Assembly: GCA_947630805.1 (NCBI GenBank)
Contig: CANRIV010000010.1
Span: forward strand, 1 to 64,000
DNA from: an uncultured Lachnospiraceae bacterium
GTDB lineage: Bacteria; Bacillota; Clostridia; Lachnospirales; Lachnospiraceae
Reading direction: 5' to 3'
Length of the DNA stretch: 64,000 nt
Positions 45,060 through 54,459 of the stretch are shown here, piece after piece; position 1 is the first letter of the stretch, and each line of letters starts with the position of its first letter. A program made the position numbers and the translations under genes. Under the pieces are notes generated by a model. The model did no database searches. It was given only the letters and a program-made list of their open reading frames with translations, and was not told where the DNA came from.

Positions 45060-46793
45060 TTATTTTACATTGGCGTATATATCATCTGTCAGTTTCTGAA
45101 TGATTTGCTCTATCTCTTCCACCACCTGATTCATCGGTACTTTTTTCTGAACACTTTTATCACGGGTAGAAACTTCTACTACATTCTCCTCCAGATTTCT
45201 CGGACTTACCACTACCCGGATCGGTACGCCTAAAAGGTCTGCATCCGCAAACATTGCTCCCGGTCTGAGTTTTCTATCATCATAAATCACTTCGATTCCT
45301 TTGCGTTGCAATGTGTCATAGACTTGATCGGCAAATTCTTTACACTGCGCATCATCACTCCTCAGGCAGCACAAATGTACCTGCCAAGGTGCAATCGTAA
45401 TCGGCCAGATAGGTCCGTAATCATCATGTCTTACCTCACAAATCGAAGCAGCCATACGTCCTACACCGATACCGTAACATCCCATAATCGGATACTGCTC
45501 TTCACCATTTTCATCTGTATATTGAAATCCCATAGATTTTGAATATTTCGTTCCCAGTTGGAAAATATTTCCCACTTCGATTCCACGGGAGACCTCAATT
45601 ACCGGTTTTTTACAGTTTGGACAAATACCTCCCTGTATTATCTTGGCCAGGTCTAAATATTCTACCGTTCCATAATCTCTCTCAATATGAAATCCTGTAT
45701 AATGGGCATCTATTTTATTTGCTCCTGTTACAAAATAGTCGATTCCCTCCAAAGAACGGTCAAATAAAACAGTAATCTTATCAGAAAGTCCAACCGGACC
45801 GATAAATCCCGCATTTAATTCACAGTCTTCTGTAATGACTGCCGGATGTATTTCACATCCCAGTGCGTTTGTCAGTTTTGTCTCATTGATATCTAAATCT
45901 CCCCGGATAAACGCCACAACATAACTGTCATCTTCATTTCTCTGATAAACAACAGCTTTACAGGTATTTTCTGCCGGCACATCCAGAAAGTCGCACAGTT
46001 CCTCTATTGTACCCACTCCCGGTGTGGCAACTTCTTTCATTTCTTCCATTGGGATTTTATTTTCGTTTTGAATAATGCTGGCTGCCGCTTCTACATTTGC
46101 GCTATATCCACACTCCGGACATATTGCGAGAGAATCCTCTCCTGCAGGTGTTATAAGCATATATTCATGGGAAATGTTTCCTCCCATCATACCGGAATCA
46201 GACGCTACGACTGCCACCTCAGGAATTCCGCATCTGGCAAAAATTCTATTGTAAGCATCGTACACTTTCTGATAATAATCTTCCAAATCTTCTTGAGATG
46301 TATGAAAAGAGTAGGCGTCTTTCATTGTAAATTCACGCACCCGGATTAACCCGGCCCTTGGTCTTGCCTCATCTCTGAATTTTGTCTGAATCTGATAAAT
46401 CATAAATGGATACTTCGCATAACTGTTCGCATATTCCCTTACCAGTTGAACAGAAGCTTCCTCATGCGTCATGCCCAACACCATCTTACTTCCGGTCCGG
46501 TCACGAAACCGGAGAAGCTCAGAGCCTACACTCTCGTATCTGCCGGATTCCTCCCACAGACTTCCAGGCAGAGTGACGGGAAACAGCACTTCCTGTCCAT
46601 CCAGCTTATCCATCTCATCTCGGATAATATTTTCTATTTTTTGTGAAATCCTCTTCATCGGCGGAAACTGAGAATAGATACCATTTGCTACATTTTTAAT
46701 ATATCCTCCTCTGACCATCAGTGCATGACTATCAATCAGACAGTTTGCAGGTCTTTCTTTAAATCTCTCGCCAACTAATTTTGATAATTTCAT
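45060..46793 (-). CDS. proS: Prolyl-tRNA synthetase, bacterial type
   Basis: 577 residues, class II. Motif 2 region KFRDEARPRAGLIRVREFTM near 140-160; the YbaK-like editing insertion lies between about 235 and 395 (CKAVVYQRNEDD; GFIGPVGLSDK); motif 3 is YGIGVGRMAAS near 440; C-terminal anticodon domain (IAPWQVHLCCL; VIYDDRKLRPGAMFADADLLG). ATG 46793 was chosen for GGAGAG upstream and the conserved start MKLSKLVGERFKE. No T-box precedes it; the gap to the subtilase is only 81 bases. Confidence 0.96.
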   Translation of the reverse strand: MKLSKLVGERFKERPANCLIDSHALMVRGGYIKNVANGIYSQFPPMKRISQKIENIIRDEMDKLDGQEVLFPVTLPGSLWEESGRYESVGSELLRFRDRTGSKMVLGMTHEEASVQLVREYANSYAKYPFMIYQIQTKFRDEARPRAGLIRVREFTMKDAYSFHTSQEDLEDYYQKVYDAYNRIFARCGIPEVAVVASDSGMMGGNISHEYMLITPAGEDSLAICPECGYSANVEAAASIIQNENKIPMEEMKEVATPGVGTIEELCDFLDVPAENTCKAVVYQRNEDDSYVVAFIRGDLDINETKLTNALGCEIHPAVITEDCELNAGFIGPVGLSDKITVLFDRSLEGIDYFVTGANKIDAHYTGFHIERDYGTVEYLDLAKIIQGGICPNCKKPVIEVSRGIEVGNIFQLGTKYSKSMGFQYTDENGEEQYPIMGCYGIGVGRMAASICEVRHDDYGPIWPITIAPWQVHLCCLRSDDAQCKEFADQVYDTLQRKGIEVIYDDRKLRPGAMFADADLLGVPIRVVVSPRNLEENVVEVSTRDKSVQKKVPMNQVVEEIEQIIQKLTDDIYANVK

Positions 46794-46874
46794 TCTTTCT
46801 CTCCTGTCCATCGTTTTATCAGATATGCCATCTAACTTAATAAGTCTAATAAAAACAGGTAGAAAAGTCAATAA

Positions 46875-48587
46875 TCATGTTCGGGTTAAGATGATAAAAC
46901 TGTTAAACACATTCAGCTTTCCATATCCCCATTGCCGGCTTGGATAAGTGATATCCCTGTCTCTCTCTGCACCTCGCAGCAGATAATTCTTTATATATAC
47001 TCCATTCATGTATAAATCATTTTCATCTACAAATCCCCACTCCAGCATTTGCGCACAGCATCCGGCTGCCAAAGCCGCTCCGACCGATGTTCCGGTCTTT
47101 CTTGTAAATCCATCAGAAGCGACCGTTCCGGCGCCAACATCCGGTCCATATACTGCCACGGAGGGGGCCGTCATATCCGGCTTTACTTCTCCGCCAATCG
47201 TAAATCCTCTTCCTGATTTGGGATAAATTGCATTTGTACTGCTGTCATAACCACCAATCGTTATTACATTTTCTGCGCTGGAAGGAACGGTCAGCGTACT
47301 ATCCGGATCCGGACGCAGAAAATAAGTATCTTTGTTCATGAATTGCCGGAGATTGGCCCAGATATTAAACTCACCACTTAATATATTGCTGCCATATACA
47401 CGTATTGTCCATACTCCCGGAGAAGGCTTGATAAAGCGCATAAAGATTAACTCATTTCCATTTCCGTTTTCTACCAGACTATAATATAATTCTATTGTTG
47501 TCCCATCCAACAAAAATTCCAGTGTCTCAGTAGCATCCTTTCTCGCCGGAATTCTTGGCACACTTTCTCCCAGAGGAGAGATAAAAGATACGGAAAATAA
47601 ATCCGGAGCTTTTCCCCACAGTTCCAAAACAAAACCGTTATCATTATCTCCCACTCTTATCTCAACATCTTCTACGCTGTCATTGGACACCCGGCCTTTG
47701 TAATGAAGCCCTTCATTTGCTTCATTTCCGCTGCAAACAACAACACAATCCCCAATAAACTGTCCCAAATCACTTAAATACTGTGCCAGTGGAGACCCTC
47801 CTTCCCGGTCGCCACTTCCTGTACCAATTCCCAGAACAATGACCAATGGTACCTGATGCCGTATTCTCAACGTGCGCAGATACGCAGCTGCCATCATAAT
47901 ATCATTTTCCTGATATACCGGACCCTCGCCATCTATCAGAAAAAATTCTTTCAAATATTGTTTCGCCGGTTTTAACTTTACCATAGCGATATAACAGTCC
48001 GGCGCGCTTCCTACAAAATCCTGCTGCTCGTCATAACTTCCACAGGCCACGCCCGCCATAAATGTTCCATGCCCGATTTCATCTGTATGGGGAATAATAC
48101 TTCTCGGATTGTCACTTGCCAGCGCTTCATTAATTTCTTCCAGCGTATACTGGCTTCCATAATTAAATACATTGGGCGGCGTCCCGGTCTCATCTGTCTG
48201 ATCCCATATTCCGATAATCCGCGTCTGTCCTGTCGAATTCTGAAACATTTTATTGGTGTAATCAATACCGGTATCAATAAATCCCACGATAACGCCTCTT
48301 CCCGTATATTCAAATCCGGTCTGATTTTGCAGACGGATTGCACCTGTTGCCGCCACCGCAGTCGTATCCATCAGACCATACAGTTTTGGAATTGCCACAT
48401 AAGTATTATTTGCCACACCCAAATTTGGCACATTATCCAGTCGTTCATATAATGACATATATCTGTTGTTGATAAACTGCGGACAATAATCTTTATATCT
48501 TTCATAGGCCACTTCACTCAGCACCCCATATTCCAGAATAAAATCCCCATACTCTTCCGATATAATGTTTTCTTTGCAGTCTGCCAT
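46875..48587 (-). CDS. Subtilisin-family (S8) protease, Csp-like
   Basis: 570 residues, without a signal peptide. The catalytic triad is intact: Asp105 in VGFIDTGIDYTN, His173 in EIGHGTFMAGVACG, Ser501 in KTGTSVGAALAAG. Between His and Ser lies the long beta-barrel insertion typical of clostridial CspA/B/C proteins, which process spore cortex hydrolase during germination. Lachnospiraceae carry many such paralogues, so a spore role is not certain. The residues 1-60 may be a propeptide. ATG start behind AAAGG. It precedes proS on the same strand. Confidence 0.88.
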   Translation of the reverse strand: MADCKENIISEEYGDFILEYGVLSEVAYERYKDYCPQFINNRYMSLYERLDNVPNLGVANNTYVAIPKLYGLMDTTAVAATGAIRLQNQTGFEYTGRGVIVGFIDTGIDYTNKMFQNSTGQTRIIGIWDQTDETGTPPNVFNYGSQYTLEEINEALASDNPRSIIPHTDEIGHGTFMAGVACGSYDEQQDFVGSAPDCYIAMVKLKPAKQYLKEFFLIDGEGPVYQENDIMMAAAYLRTLRIRHQVPLVIVLGIGTGSGDREGGSPLAQYLSDLGQFIGDCVVVCSGNEANEGLHYKGRVSNDSVEDVEIRVGDNDNGFVLELWGKAPDLFSVSFISPLGESVPRIPARKDATETLEFLLDGTTIELYYSLVENGNGNELIFMRFIKPSPGVWTIRVYGSNILSGEFNIWANLRQFMNKDTYFLRPDPDSTLTVPSSAENVITIGGYDSSTNAIYPKSGRGFTIGGEVKPDMTAPSVAVYGPDVGAGTVASDGFTRKTGTSVGAALAAGCCAQMLEWGFVDENDLYMNGVYIKNYLLRGAERDRDITYPSRQWGYGKLNVFNSFIILTRT

Positions 48588-48891
48588 TTTCTTTAACCTT
48601 TCTTACTTTTTATTCTACAAGGTTACAATGTCAAAAACTTTTGATTTCTGCCTGCGCTATCTTTACAAAACTGCAAAATCTTCCTATTATTTGCGTTGAA
48701 AACCTGCGGCACCTCTTTGCCCTGAAACACGACAATTTTGTACGCAGTAAAGAATATAAAACGAAAGTTTCTAACACTCTTATCCTGCAAAAGAAAAAAG
48801 CCCATGGGATAAAACGCATTGATGTTTTATCCTATGGGTTTTTCTTTTATTATCTACTGTTTATATATTTTATGACTGATTTTCTAAAATA
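48588..48891. other. 304-base intergenic region
   Basis: Between the subtilase start and the clpX stop. It holds the clpX terminator (48801-48838) and, near 48620-48640, a TTGACA-containing stretch on the minus strand that may be part of the subtilase promoter although no well-spaced -10 is visible. Short open frames here have no RBS and overlap the hairpin, so I call no gene. Confidence 0.6.
48801..48838. terminator. Bidirectional hairpin terminator downstream of clpX
   Basis: 15-bp stem, one mismatch (48801-48815/48824-48838), with pyrimidine/T runs on both strands. Confidence 0.8.
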
Positions 48892-50283
48892 TTAACCTTC
48901 AATTAAATCCTGACCTCGCATTCCGATAATCGGACCTCCGGTCTTATTAATGTAGGCTTCGGTAATTTCCACCGTTCCTATATGGTCATCCTTCGGAATT
49001 TCAAACATGATATCAAGCATAAATTCTTCAATAATTGCCCGAAGCGCTCTGGCACCTGTTTTTTTCTCGATTGCTTTCTGGGCAATCGCTTCCAGCGCAC
49101 CCTGTGTGAATTCCAATTTTACCTCATCCAGTGCAAGCAGTTTCTGATACTGCTTAATAATCGCATTTTTGGGATTGGTCAGAATTTTGACAAGCATATC
49201 TTTGTTTAATCCTTCCAGTGTAAACACAATTGGAAGTCTTCCCAAAAATTCCGGTATCATTCCAAATTTTCTAAGGTCTTCACCTGTCACATTTTTTATA
49301 ATATCCGGCGCATTATCATATTTATCAGACAAGTCTCCTTTAAAACCAATCGCCGCCTGTTTGTTTAGTCTTTCTTTGATAATATTTTCCAAATCCGGAA
49401 AAGCACCGCCACAGATAAACAAAATATTTTTCGTATCAATGGTGGCGAGAGGCACCATGGCATTTTTGCTGGTAGCCCCTACCGGAACTTCCACTTCACT
49501 GCCCTCTAAAAGTTTTAACATTCCCTGCTGCACAGACTCCCCACTCACATCACGGCTGCGGGAAGTATCTTTCTTTGCAATCTTATCAATCTCATCAATA
49601 AATACAATGCCCGTCTCTGCCCGCTCTACGTCATTGTCTGCTGCGGCAAGCAGCTTGGAGAGAACACTCTCAATGTCATCTCCTATGTATCCTGCTTCGG
49701 TAAGAGAAGTAGCATCTGTGATAGCCAGAGGGACATCCAATAACTTTGCCAGTGTTTTTACCAAATAGGTCTTTCCGCAACCCGTAGGTCCAATCATCAG
49801 CATATTGGATTTTTCTATTTCAATGTCATCCACGGTATTGGTTGCCACTCTCTTATAATGATTGTATACCGCCACCGACATTACCTTTTTTGCGTAATCC
49901 TGCCCGATGACATAGTCATCCAGTTTTTCTTTGATAATATGTGGTGCAGGAATCTTATTGATATCAAGCGCAGGCTTTTCTTTTTTGTTTTCCTGCTTTT
50001 TCTTTTTTAATTTCTGCTTATTTGGAATATCTTTTTTGAAATCCTCTGCCGTCATCATATGTATTCCCGGCATATTAAGCAGTTCCTTGAGTTCTTCCTC
50101 GCTGATATTAACATTCATGCCCATACCGAGATTTTGTACATTATTGAAGCTCTTTTGCAAACAATCTACACACACGCAGATTCCACCGGGCATATCTATC
50201 ATTTTTCCGGCTTTGCTCTCTGGTCTTCTGCACACATAACAGATTTTTTCATATTCATCCTTATCATTTTTATCTTTACTCAT
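48892..50283 (-). CDS. clpX: ClpX ATP-dependent unfoldase
   Basis: 463 residues, somewhat longer than the usual 410-430. The N-terminal zinc domain has CYVCRRPES (Cys15/18) and CVCVDC (Cys38/41). A Lys-rich linker (about 85-110) accounts for much of the extra length. AAA+ core: Walker A GPTGCGKTY near 165, pore loop AGYIGDD, Walker B IVFIDEIDKIAKKD, sensor FIPEFLGRLP region, GARALRAIIEEF. ATG 50283 follows GGAGAG. It has no clpP or tig beside it; instead it lies next to an HtrA protease. Confidence 0.95.
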   Translation of the reverse strand: MSKDKNDKDEYEKICYVCRRPESKAGKMIDMPGGICVCVDCLQKSFNNVQNLGMGMNVNISEEELKELLNMPGIHMMTAEDFKKDIPNKQKLKKKKQENKKEKPALDINKIPAPHIIKEKLDDYVIGQDYAKKVMSVAVYNHYKRVATNTVDDIEIEKSNMLMIGPTGCGKTYLVKTLAKLLDVPLAITDATSLTEAGYIGDDIESVLSKLLAAADNDVERAETGIVFIDEIDKIAKKDTSRSRDVSGESVQQGMLKLLEGSEVEVPVGATSKNAMVPLATIDTKNILFICGGAFPDLENIIKERLNKQAAIGFKGDLSDKYDNAPDIIKNVTGEDLRKFGMIPEFLGRLPIVFTLEGLNKDMLVKILTNPKNAIIKQYQKLLALDEVKLEFTQGALEAIAQKAIEKKTGARALRAIIEEFMLDIMFEIPKDDHIGTVEITEAYINKTGGPIIGMRGQDLIEG

Positions 50284-50380
50284 CGTATCTCTCCAATTTC
50301 CTGTCTTTCTCAAGGTAGTTTACCATAGATTTCACAAAATTAAAACAGACAATAAAATACAATCTATCCAATAAAAAGTA

Positions 50381-50415
50381 AGTCCTACGGCTGTAAATCA
50401 CTTTGCCATAGGACT
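50381..50415 (-). terminator. Terminator of the HtrA gene
   Basis: 11-bp stem with one G-U/A-C variant (50381-50391/50405-50415), followed on the minus strand by TTACTTTTT. Confidence 0.75.
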
Positions 50416-50438
50416 TTTGACTTTTTATAGCAATATTT

Positions 50439-51800
50439 CTAATATGGTAACTGCGGTGTATCTTCCATATCATCCAGAACGCTTTCTTTTCCAAGCGTTA
50501 CCGTAACTTCCTTTTCTTTATATTCTTTTCCGTCTCTGTAAGATATTTTGACTTTAACGTTTTCTCCCGCCTTATAGTATTCCATCACCTGCTTCAAAGT
50601 ATCCATGGAAGTAACAGACTGACCGTCAAATTCTACAATAACATCCGAAGATTCAATTCCCGCTTTATCTGCAGGTCCGTTTTTTGTCGTCTCATAGATG
50701 TACACACCTTTTGGCATTGCATATTGTTGTGCCACATCATCTGTCACATCATATCCTCTGATGCCCAAATATCCTCTCTGGCTTTCTTCGACTTTTGTTC
50801 TTGTCTCTCTGGTTTCTAAGTTACTGATTATATTTTTTACGGAGGTAATCGGAATCGCAAATCCCATTCCTTCTATACTTGCACTGGTAGAGCCGTTAGA
50901 AGAATATTTTGCTACATTAATTCCAATAACTTCTCCCTTAGAATTCAGCAGAGCGCCGCCACTGTTACCGCCATTGATTGCTGCGTCTGTCTGAAGCAGT
51001 TTCATCTTTTTATTTTCAACGGTTACTTCTCTATCCTTTGCACTAATGATACCGGTTGTAACAGACTGGCCATATCCCAGAGCATTTCCGATTGCGATAA
51101 CGCCTTCTCCTACATTCAATGTATCAGAATCTCCCAGCGTAGCTTTTTTAATTTTTTTCAAAATATCATTTGAAATATCTTTTAATTTAACTGCCACAAC
51201 AGCTACGTCTGCATTGGCATCTGTTCCTTTGATATATCCATCTACAGCGCTTTCGGCGTCCTGCTCATAAAACTGTATCTTTAAACTATCTGCTCCTTCT
51301 ACCACATGATTGTTTGTGACAACTAAAAGCTCGGTATCCGTCTGATCCATAATGATTCCTGAGCCTGCGCCTTCCTGTTCATACTGCCTGCTGTCGCCAC
51401 CACCAAAATAATAATCATAAAAAGAACTGTATCCATTGGATTCTATCGTTGTTTTGCTTGTAATAGAAACAACAGAAGGCATTGTATTATTGATTACACT
51501 GGAAACATCAGTAACAATGACACCTTCCGTAGTAGAGCTCTTGCCGGTATTTGTGGAGGCAATATCATCATACTTTTGCGTAGAATTTTCCTGATTTTTC
51601 AATATATTCTGTAATTGTGAATTTCCGGAATCCTTTACAGCATAAACTGCCACAAATACGACAGATGCAAGTACAAACACTGCCAAAACGACTGCAACGA
51701 TTACCCAAACAGACCGGTTATTATTTTTCTTTTTGCGATTATTTTGAGGATTGTCTTCCTGATTTATATTCAATCCATTATCGCCCTCATAGTCATACAT
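50439..51800 (-). CDS. htrA: HtrA/DegP-like membrane serine protease with PDZ domain
   Basis: 453 residues. A cytoplasmic N-terminus (1-30), membrane helix (about 31-54), a Ser/Thr linker, then the S1C protease with triad His165 (VVTNNHVVEG), Asp198 (TDANADVAVVAV) and Ser280 (INGGNSGGALL). A PDZ domain covers about 342-435 (RGYLGIRGYDVTDD; GPADKAGIESSDVIVEFDG). It degrades misfolded exported proteins. ATG 51800 was chosen since AGGAG is 8 bases away; ATG 51806 would leave only 2. Single gene between two hairpins. Confidence 0.94.
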   Translation of the reverse strand: MYDYEGDNGLNINQEDNPQNNRKKKNNNRSVWVIVAVVLAVFVLASVVFVAVYAVKDSGNSQLQNILKNQENSTQKYDDIASTNTGKSSTTEGVIVTDVSSVINNTMPSVVSITSKTTIESNGYSSFYDYYFGGGDSRQYEQEGAGSGIIMDQTDTELLVVTNNHVVEGADSLKIQFYEQDAESAVDGYIKGTDANADVAVVAVKLKDISNDILKKIKKATLGDSDTLNVGEGVIAIGNALGYGQSVTTGIISAKDREVTVENKKMKLLQTDAAINGGNSGGALLNSKGEVIGINVAKYSSNGSTSASIEGMGFAIPITSVKNIISNLETRETRTKVEESQRGYLGIRGYDVTDDVAQQYAMPKGVYIYETTKNGPADKAGIESSDVIVEFDGQSVTSMDTLKQVMEYYKAGENVKVKISYRDGKEYKEKEVTVTLGKESVLDDMEDTPQLPY

Positions 51801-51923
51801 ATCCATTTCTCCTTCCAAATAATTTGTATTTATTTAGAGTTTAATTTTGAGTTGTGATTTTTCTGTGTTCTATTTGTTAAAATAAAACGTTTTCTTTGAA
51901 AAGAAAATTACAAAATCAGCAAA

Positions 51924-51957
51924 TTGCAGGACATACCCAGATAGTATTGCCCTGCAA
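51924..51957 (-). terminator. Possible terminator of the LCP gene
   Basis: Stem TTGCAGG/CCTGCAA (51924-51930/51951-51957), about 15 bases after the LCP stop; T tract weak. Confidence 0.45.
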
Positions 51958-51971
51958 CAAAAAGTTGATTT

Positions 51972-53303
51972 TTAATAATATTCACTTTTTCCTTTATCGT
52001 CATAGTCGTAATTTTCATCTTCCGGCGTTACATTTTCCGGAACATTGACAGTACTTTTTTCTGTTCCCTGCTCTGTTGGCTTATATCCTCCGGAAGAATT
52101 TTCTGTGATGCCTGTATATCCCTGAATATAATTTTCAATGGTCTGCACATTTTCTGTAGGCATATAATTTTTTTCTCCATAAAAATAGTTGTGAAGTTCA
52201 GAAACATTTTTGCAAAAACCTCTGGCTATTACATAGCTGGCGCTATCATATGTTCCTGTCGTAAGGTCTGATGGAAATCCCACGCTTCCATCCAATTCAA
52301 AATCAAAAATAACAGGAATCAGATTAACAATCTCATCAAATGTAAAGCTGGTGGAAATAATTCTGTCTTTGTCTTTATTATTGTTCATAACTGCCCTGAC
52401 CATTCCCTGAAGTTCTGATATTCCTGCTTTCTTTGCACGTTCTACCAATTTCATCATAACGGAACGCTGTCTTGCGGCACGTCCAAAATCATCTCTCACT
52501 GCCTCTCCGGTATCCGGATCATAAAAAGTCGCCTTCCGGATTCGGCAATACGTAGTTGCCTGAATTCCATTCAGTTTGATATTTTTCCCACTTTTCTTTA
52601 CGGGAGGAGCATATTCTCCGGTGGAGCTGATAGTACTCTTGAGATGATGATTCAGCTGGGAAACCTCATCCTTCGTCAGGTTGACGCGTATTCCTCCGAG
52701 TTGATTAATAATCTCTGCCACACCTGCAAAATTTACTGTTACATAATCCTGAATATCCAAGTCCAGATTCATATTTAACGTATTAATTGCCGCCTCCGGT
52801 CCTCCGGCTGCATAGGCAGAATTTACTTTAAAATATTTTGTCAGTGTACCGTTATTATCATAAATTCCCACCATAGTGTCCCTGTATACTGATGCCATTT
52901 TCACTTTTCCTGTTGTATTGTGAATACTTACAATCAGAATAGAATCACTATTGGACGCATCCACTTCTCCCTGTCTGGAGTCTACACCATACATTACAAA
53001 ATTGGTATATTCCTGAGAATAGTTATATTGCAGCGCATTTGTCTTTAATTTATTGTTGTCAAAGTCTGCATCAAATACACTTTCTGCATACGCTTCATTT
53101 CCAAACCAGGAAATAATCTTCTGTCCCACGGGAACAGAAGCCAGACCTTTAATAATTTCTGCTTTCACACTTGGCACAAAAACAATTATGCCCATAAAGA
53201 GTATCAATACTCCGAATAATATTTCTGCTGTCAATAACAGTTTTTTTAACCGTTTGATTGTTTTGAGCTGCCTTGCAGGGTCTTTTGTTTTTTTAGAACT
53301 CAT
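51972..53303 (-). CDS. LytR-CpsA-Psr (LCP) family glycopolymer ligase
   Basis: 443 residues. One N-terminal membrane helix (about 22-46) anchors an extracellular LCP domain that attaches teichoic acid or capsule polymers to peptidoglycan. Phosphate-binding and Mg residues are seen in VMYGVDSRQGEVDASNSDSI and VYRDTMVGIYD, then FKVNSAYAAGGPEAAINTLN, VNFAGVAEIINQLGGI and the Arg-rich ATTYCRIRKATF. The last 45 residues are disordered. ATG 53303 with GGAG. It is 73 bases downstream of galE, probably in the same envelope-related unit. Confidence 0.93.
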   Translation of the reverse strand: MSSKKTKDPARQLKTIKRLKKLLLTAEILFGVLILFMGIIVFVPSVKAEIIKGLASVPVGQKIISWFGNEAYAESVFDADFDNNKLKTNALQYNYSQEYTNFVMYGVDSRQGEVDASNSDSILIVSIHNTTGKVKMASVYRDTMVGIYDNNGTLTKYFKVNSAYAAGGPEAAINTLNMNLDLDIQDYVTVNFAGVAEIINQLGGIRVNLTKDEVSQLNHHLKSTISSTGEYAPPVKKSGKNIKLNGIQATTYCRIRKATFYDPDTGEAVRDDFGRAARQRSVMMKLVERAKKAGISELQGMVRAVMNNNKDKDRIISTSFTFDEIVNLIPVIFDFELDGSVGFPSDLTTGTYDSASYVIARGFCKNVSELHNYFYGEKNYMPTENVQTIENYIQGYTGITENSSGGYKPTEQGTEKSTVNVPENVTPEDENYDYDDKGKSEYY

Positions 53304-53376
53304 GGTTGTCTCCAATCATATATTTTTTCGTATTTCTGTAATGAGAAAGTCATAAATATTTATGATTTTTTTGCCT

Positions 53377-54393
53377 TTACCGGTATCCATTAGGATTCTT
53401 TTTCTGCCAGTTCCAGGAATCTTCGCACATTTCTTTTATGCCATTTTCTGCCTCCCAGCCCAACTCTTCTTTTGCAAGCGTTGCATCTGCATAACATTCT
53501 GCGATATCTCCTGCTCTTCTGTCAGCAATCACATATGGAATTTCCTTTCCCACAGCTTTGCTCACGTTATGAATCACATCTAACACACTATATCCGATAC
53601 CTGTTCCCAAATTGTATATTTTGATTCCCGGATTTTCCATAATTTTTTCGAGAGCTTTCACATGTCCTACAGCCAAATCCACTACGTGGATATAATCTCT
53701 CACACCCGTTCCATCCGGTGTAGGGTAGTCATTTCCGAAGACATTGACTTGCGGAAGCTGTCCGATAGCCACTTTCATTACATAAGGCATCAGATTGTTT
53801 GGAATACCATTCGGATCTTCGCCCATCAGTCCGCTCTTATGAGCGCCGATTGGATTAAAATACCGGAGTAATATAACATTCCATTCCGGGTCTGCTTTCT
53901 GAATATCCGTCAGAATCTGTTCCAGCATAGACTTTGTCCATCCGTAAGGGTTGGTACATACGCCCTTAGGACACTGCTCTGTAATCGGCACAGTCTCCGG
54001 GTCTCCATACACTGTTGCAGAAGAACTGAAAATAATATTCTTTACATTGTATTTTCTCATTACCTCACACATTTCCAATGTGCCGGAGATATTATTTTTA
54101 TAATATTCCAAAGGCTTTTCTACAGATTCTCCCACCGCTTTCAGACCTGCAAAATGAATTACGCCCAGAATGTCATTTTCCTCAAACACTCTGCTCATTG
54201 CATCCCTGTCAGCAATATCTGCCTCATAAAATTTAAGTTCTTTTCCTGTGATTGTTTTGACTCTGTTCAAAGATTCCCTGGAAGAATTGCAAAGATTATC
54301 TACTACAACTACATCATATCCTGCATTTAAAAGTTCTACACAAGTATGACTTCCTATATATCCTGCTCCTCCGGTTACTAAAATTGTGCTCAT
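53377..54393 (-). CDS. galE: UDP-glucose 4-epimerase
   Basis: 338 residues, extended short-chain dehydrogenase. NAD motif [13 protein letters not shown] at the N-terminus (Gly-x-x-Gly-x-x-Gly), Ser/Tyr/Lys catalytic set in [10 protein letters not shown] and [14 protein letters not shown], and the substrate loop [16 protein letters not shown]. Provides UDP-galactose for surface polymers. ATG 54393 with GGGAGGT. No other Leloir genes adjoin, so a structural rather than catabolic role is likely. Confidence 0.95.
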   Translation of the reverse strand: MSTILVTGGAGYIGSHTCVELLNAGYDVVVVDNLCNSSRESLNRVKTITGKELKFYEADIADRDAMSRVFEENDILGVIHFAGLKAVGESVEKPLEYYKNNISGTLEMCEVMRKYNVKNIIFSSSATVYGDPETVPITEQCPKGVCTNPYGWTKSMLEQILTDIQKADPEWNVILLRYFNPIGAHKSGLMGEDPNGIPNNLMPYVMKVAIGQLPQVNVFGNDYPTPDGTGVRDYIHVVDLAVGHVKALEKIMENPGIKIYNLGTGIGYSVLDVIHNVSKAVGKEIPYVIADRRAGDIAECYADATLAKEELGWEAENGIKEMCEDSWNWQKKNPNGYR

Positions 54394-54418
54394 TTCTACC
54401 TCCCGTATTTTAAATTGC

Positions 54419-54445
54419 AAATGACAGGTTTGGTTTCTGTCATTT
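54419..54445. terminator. Hairpin between cdaR and galE
   Basis: 9-bp perfect stem (54419-54427/54437-54445). On the minus strand it follows the cdaR stop but the T tract is weak, so galE may be reached by readthrough. Confidence 0.5.
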
Positions 54446-54459
54446 TTCTTTTTAGATTG

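Noticed and set aside
48623..48895. Open frames of 60-84 codons on both strands between the subtilase and clpX
   Set aside because: They overlap the terminator hairpin, have no RBS and unlikely composition.
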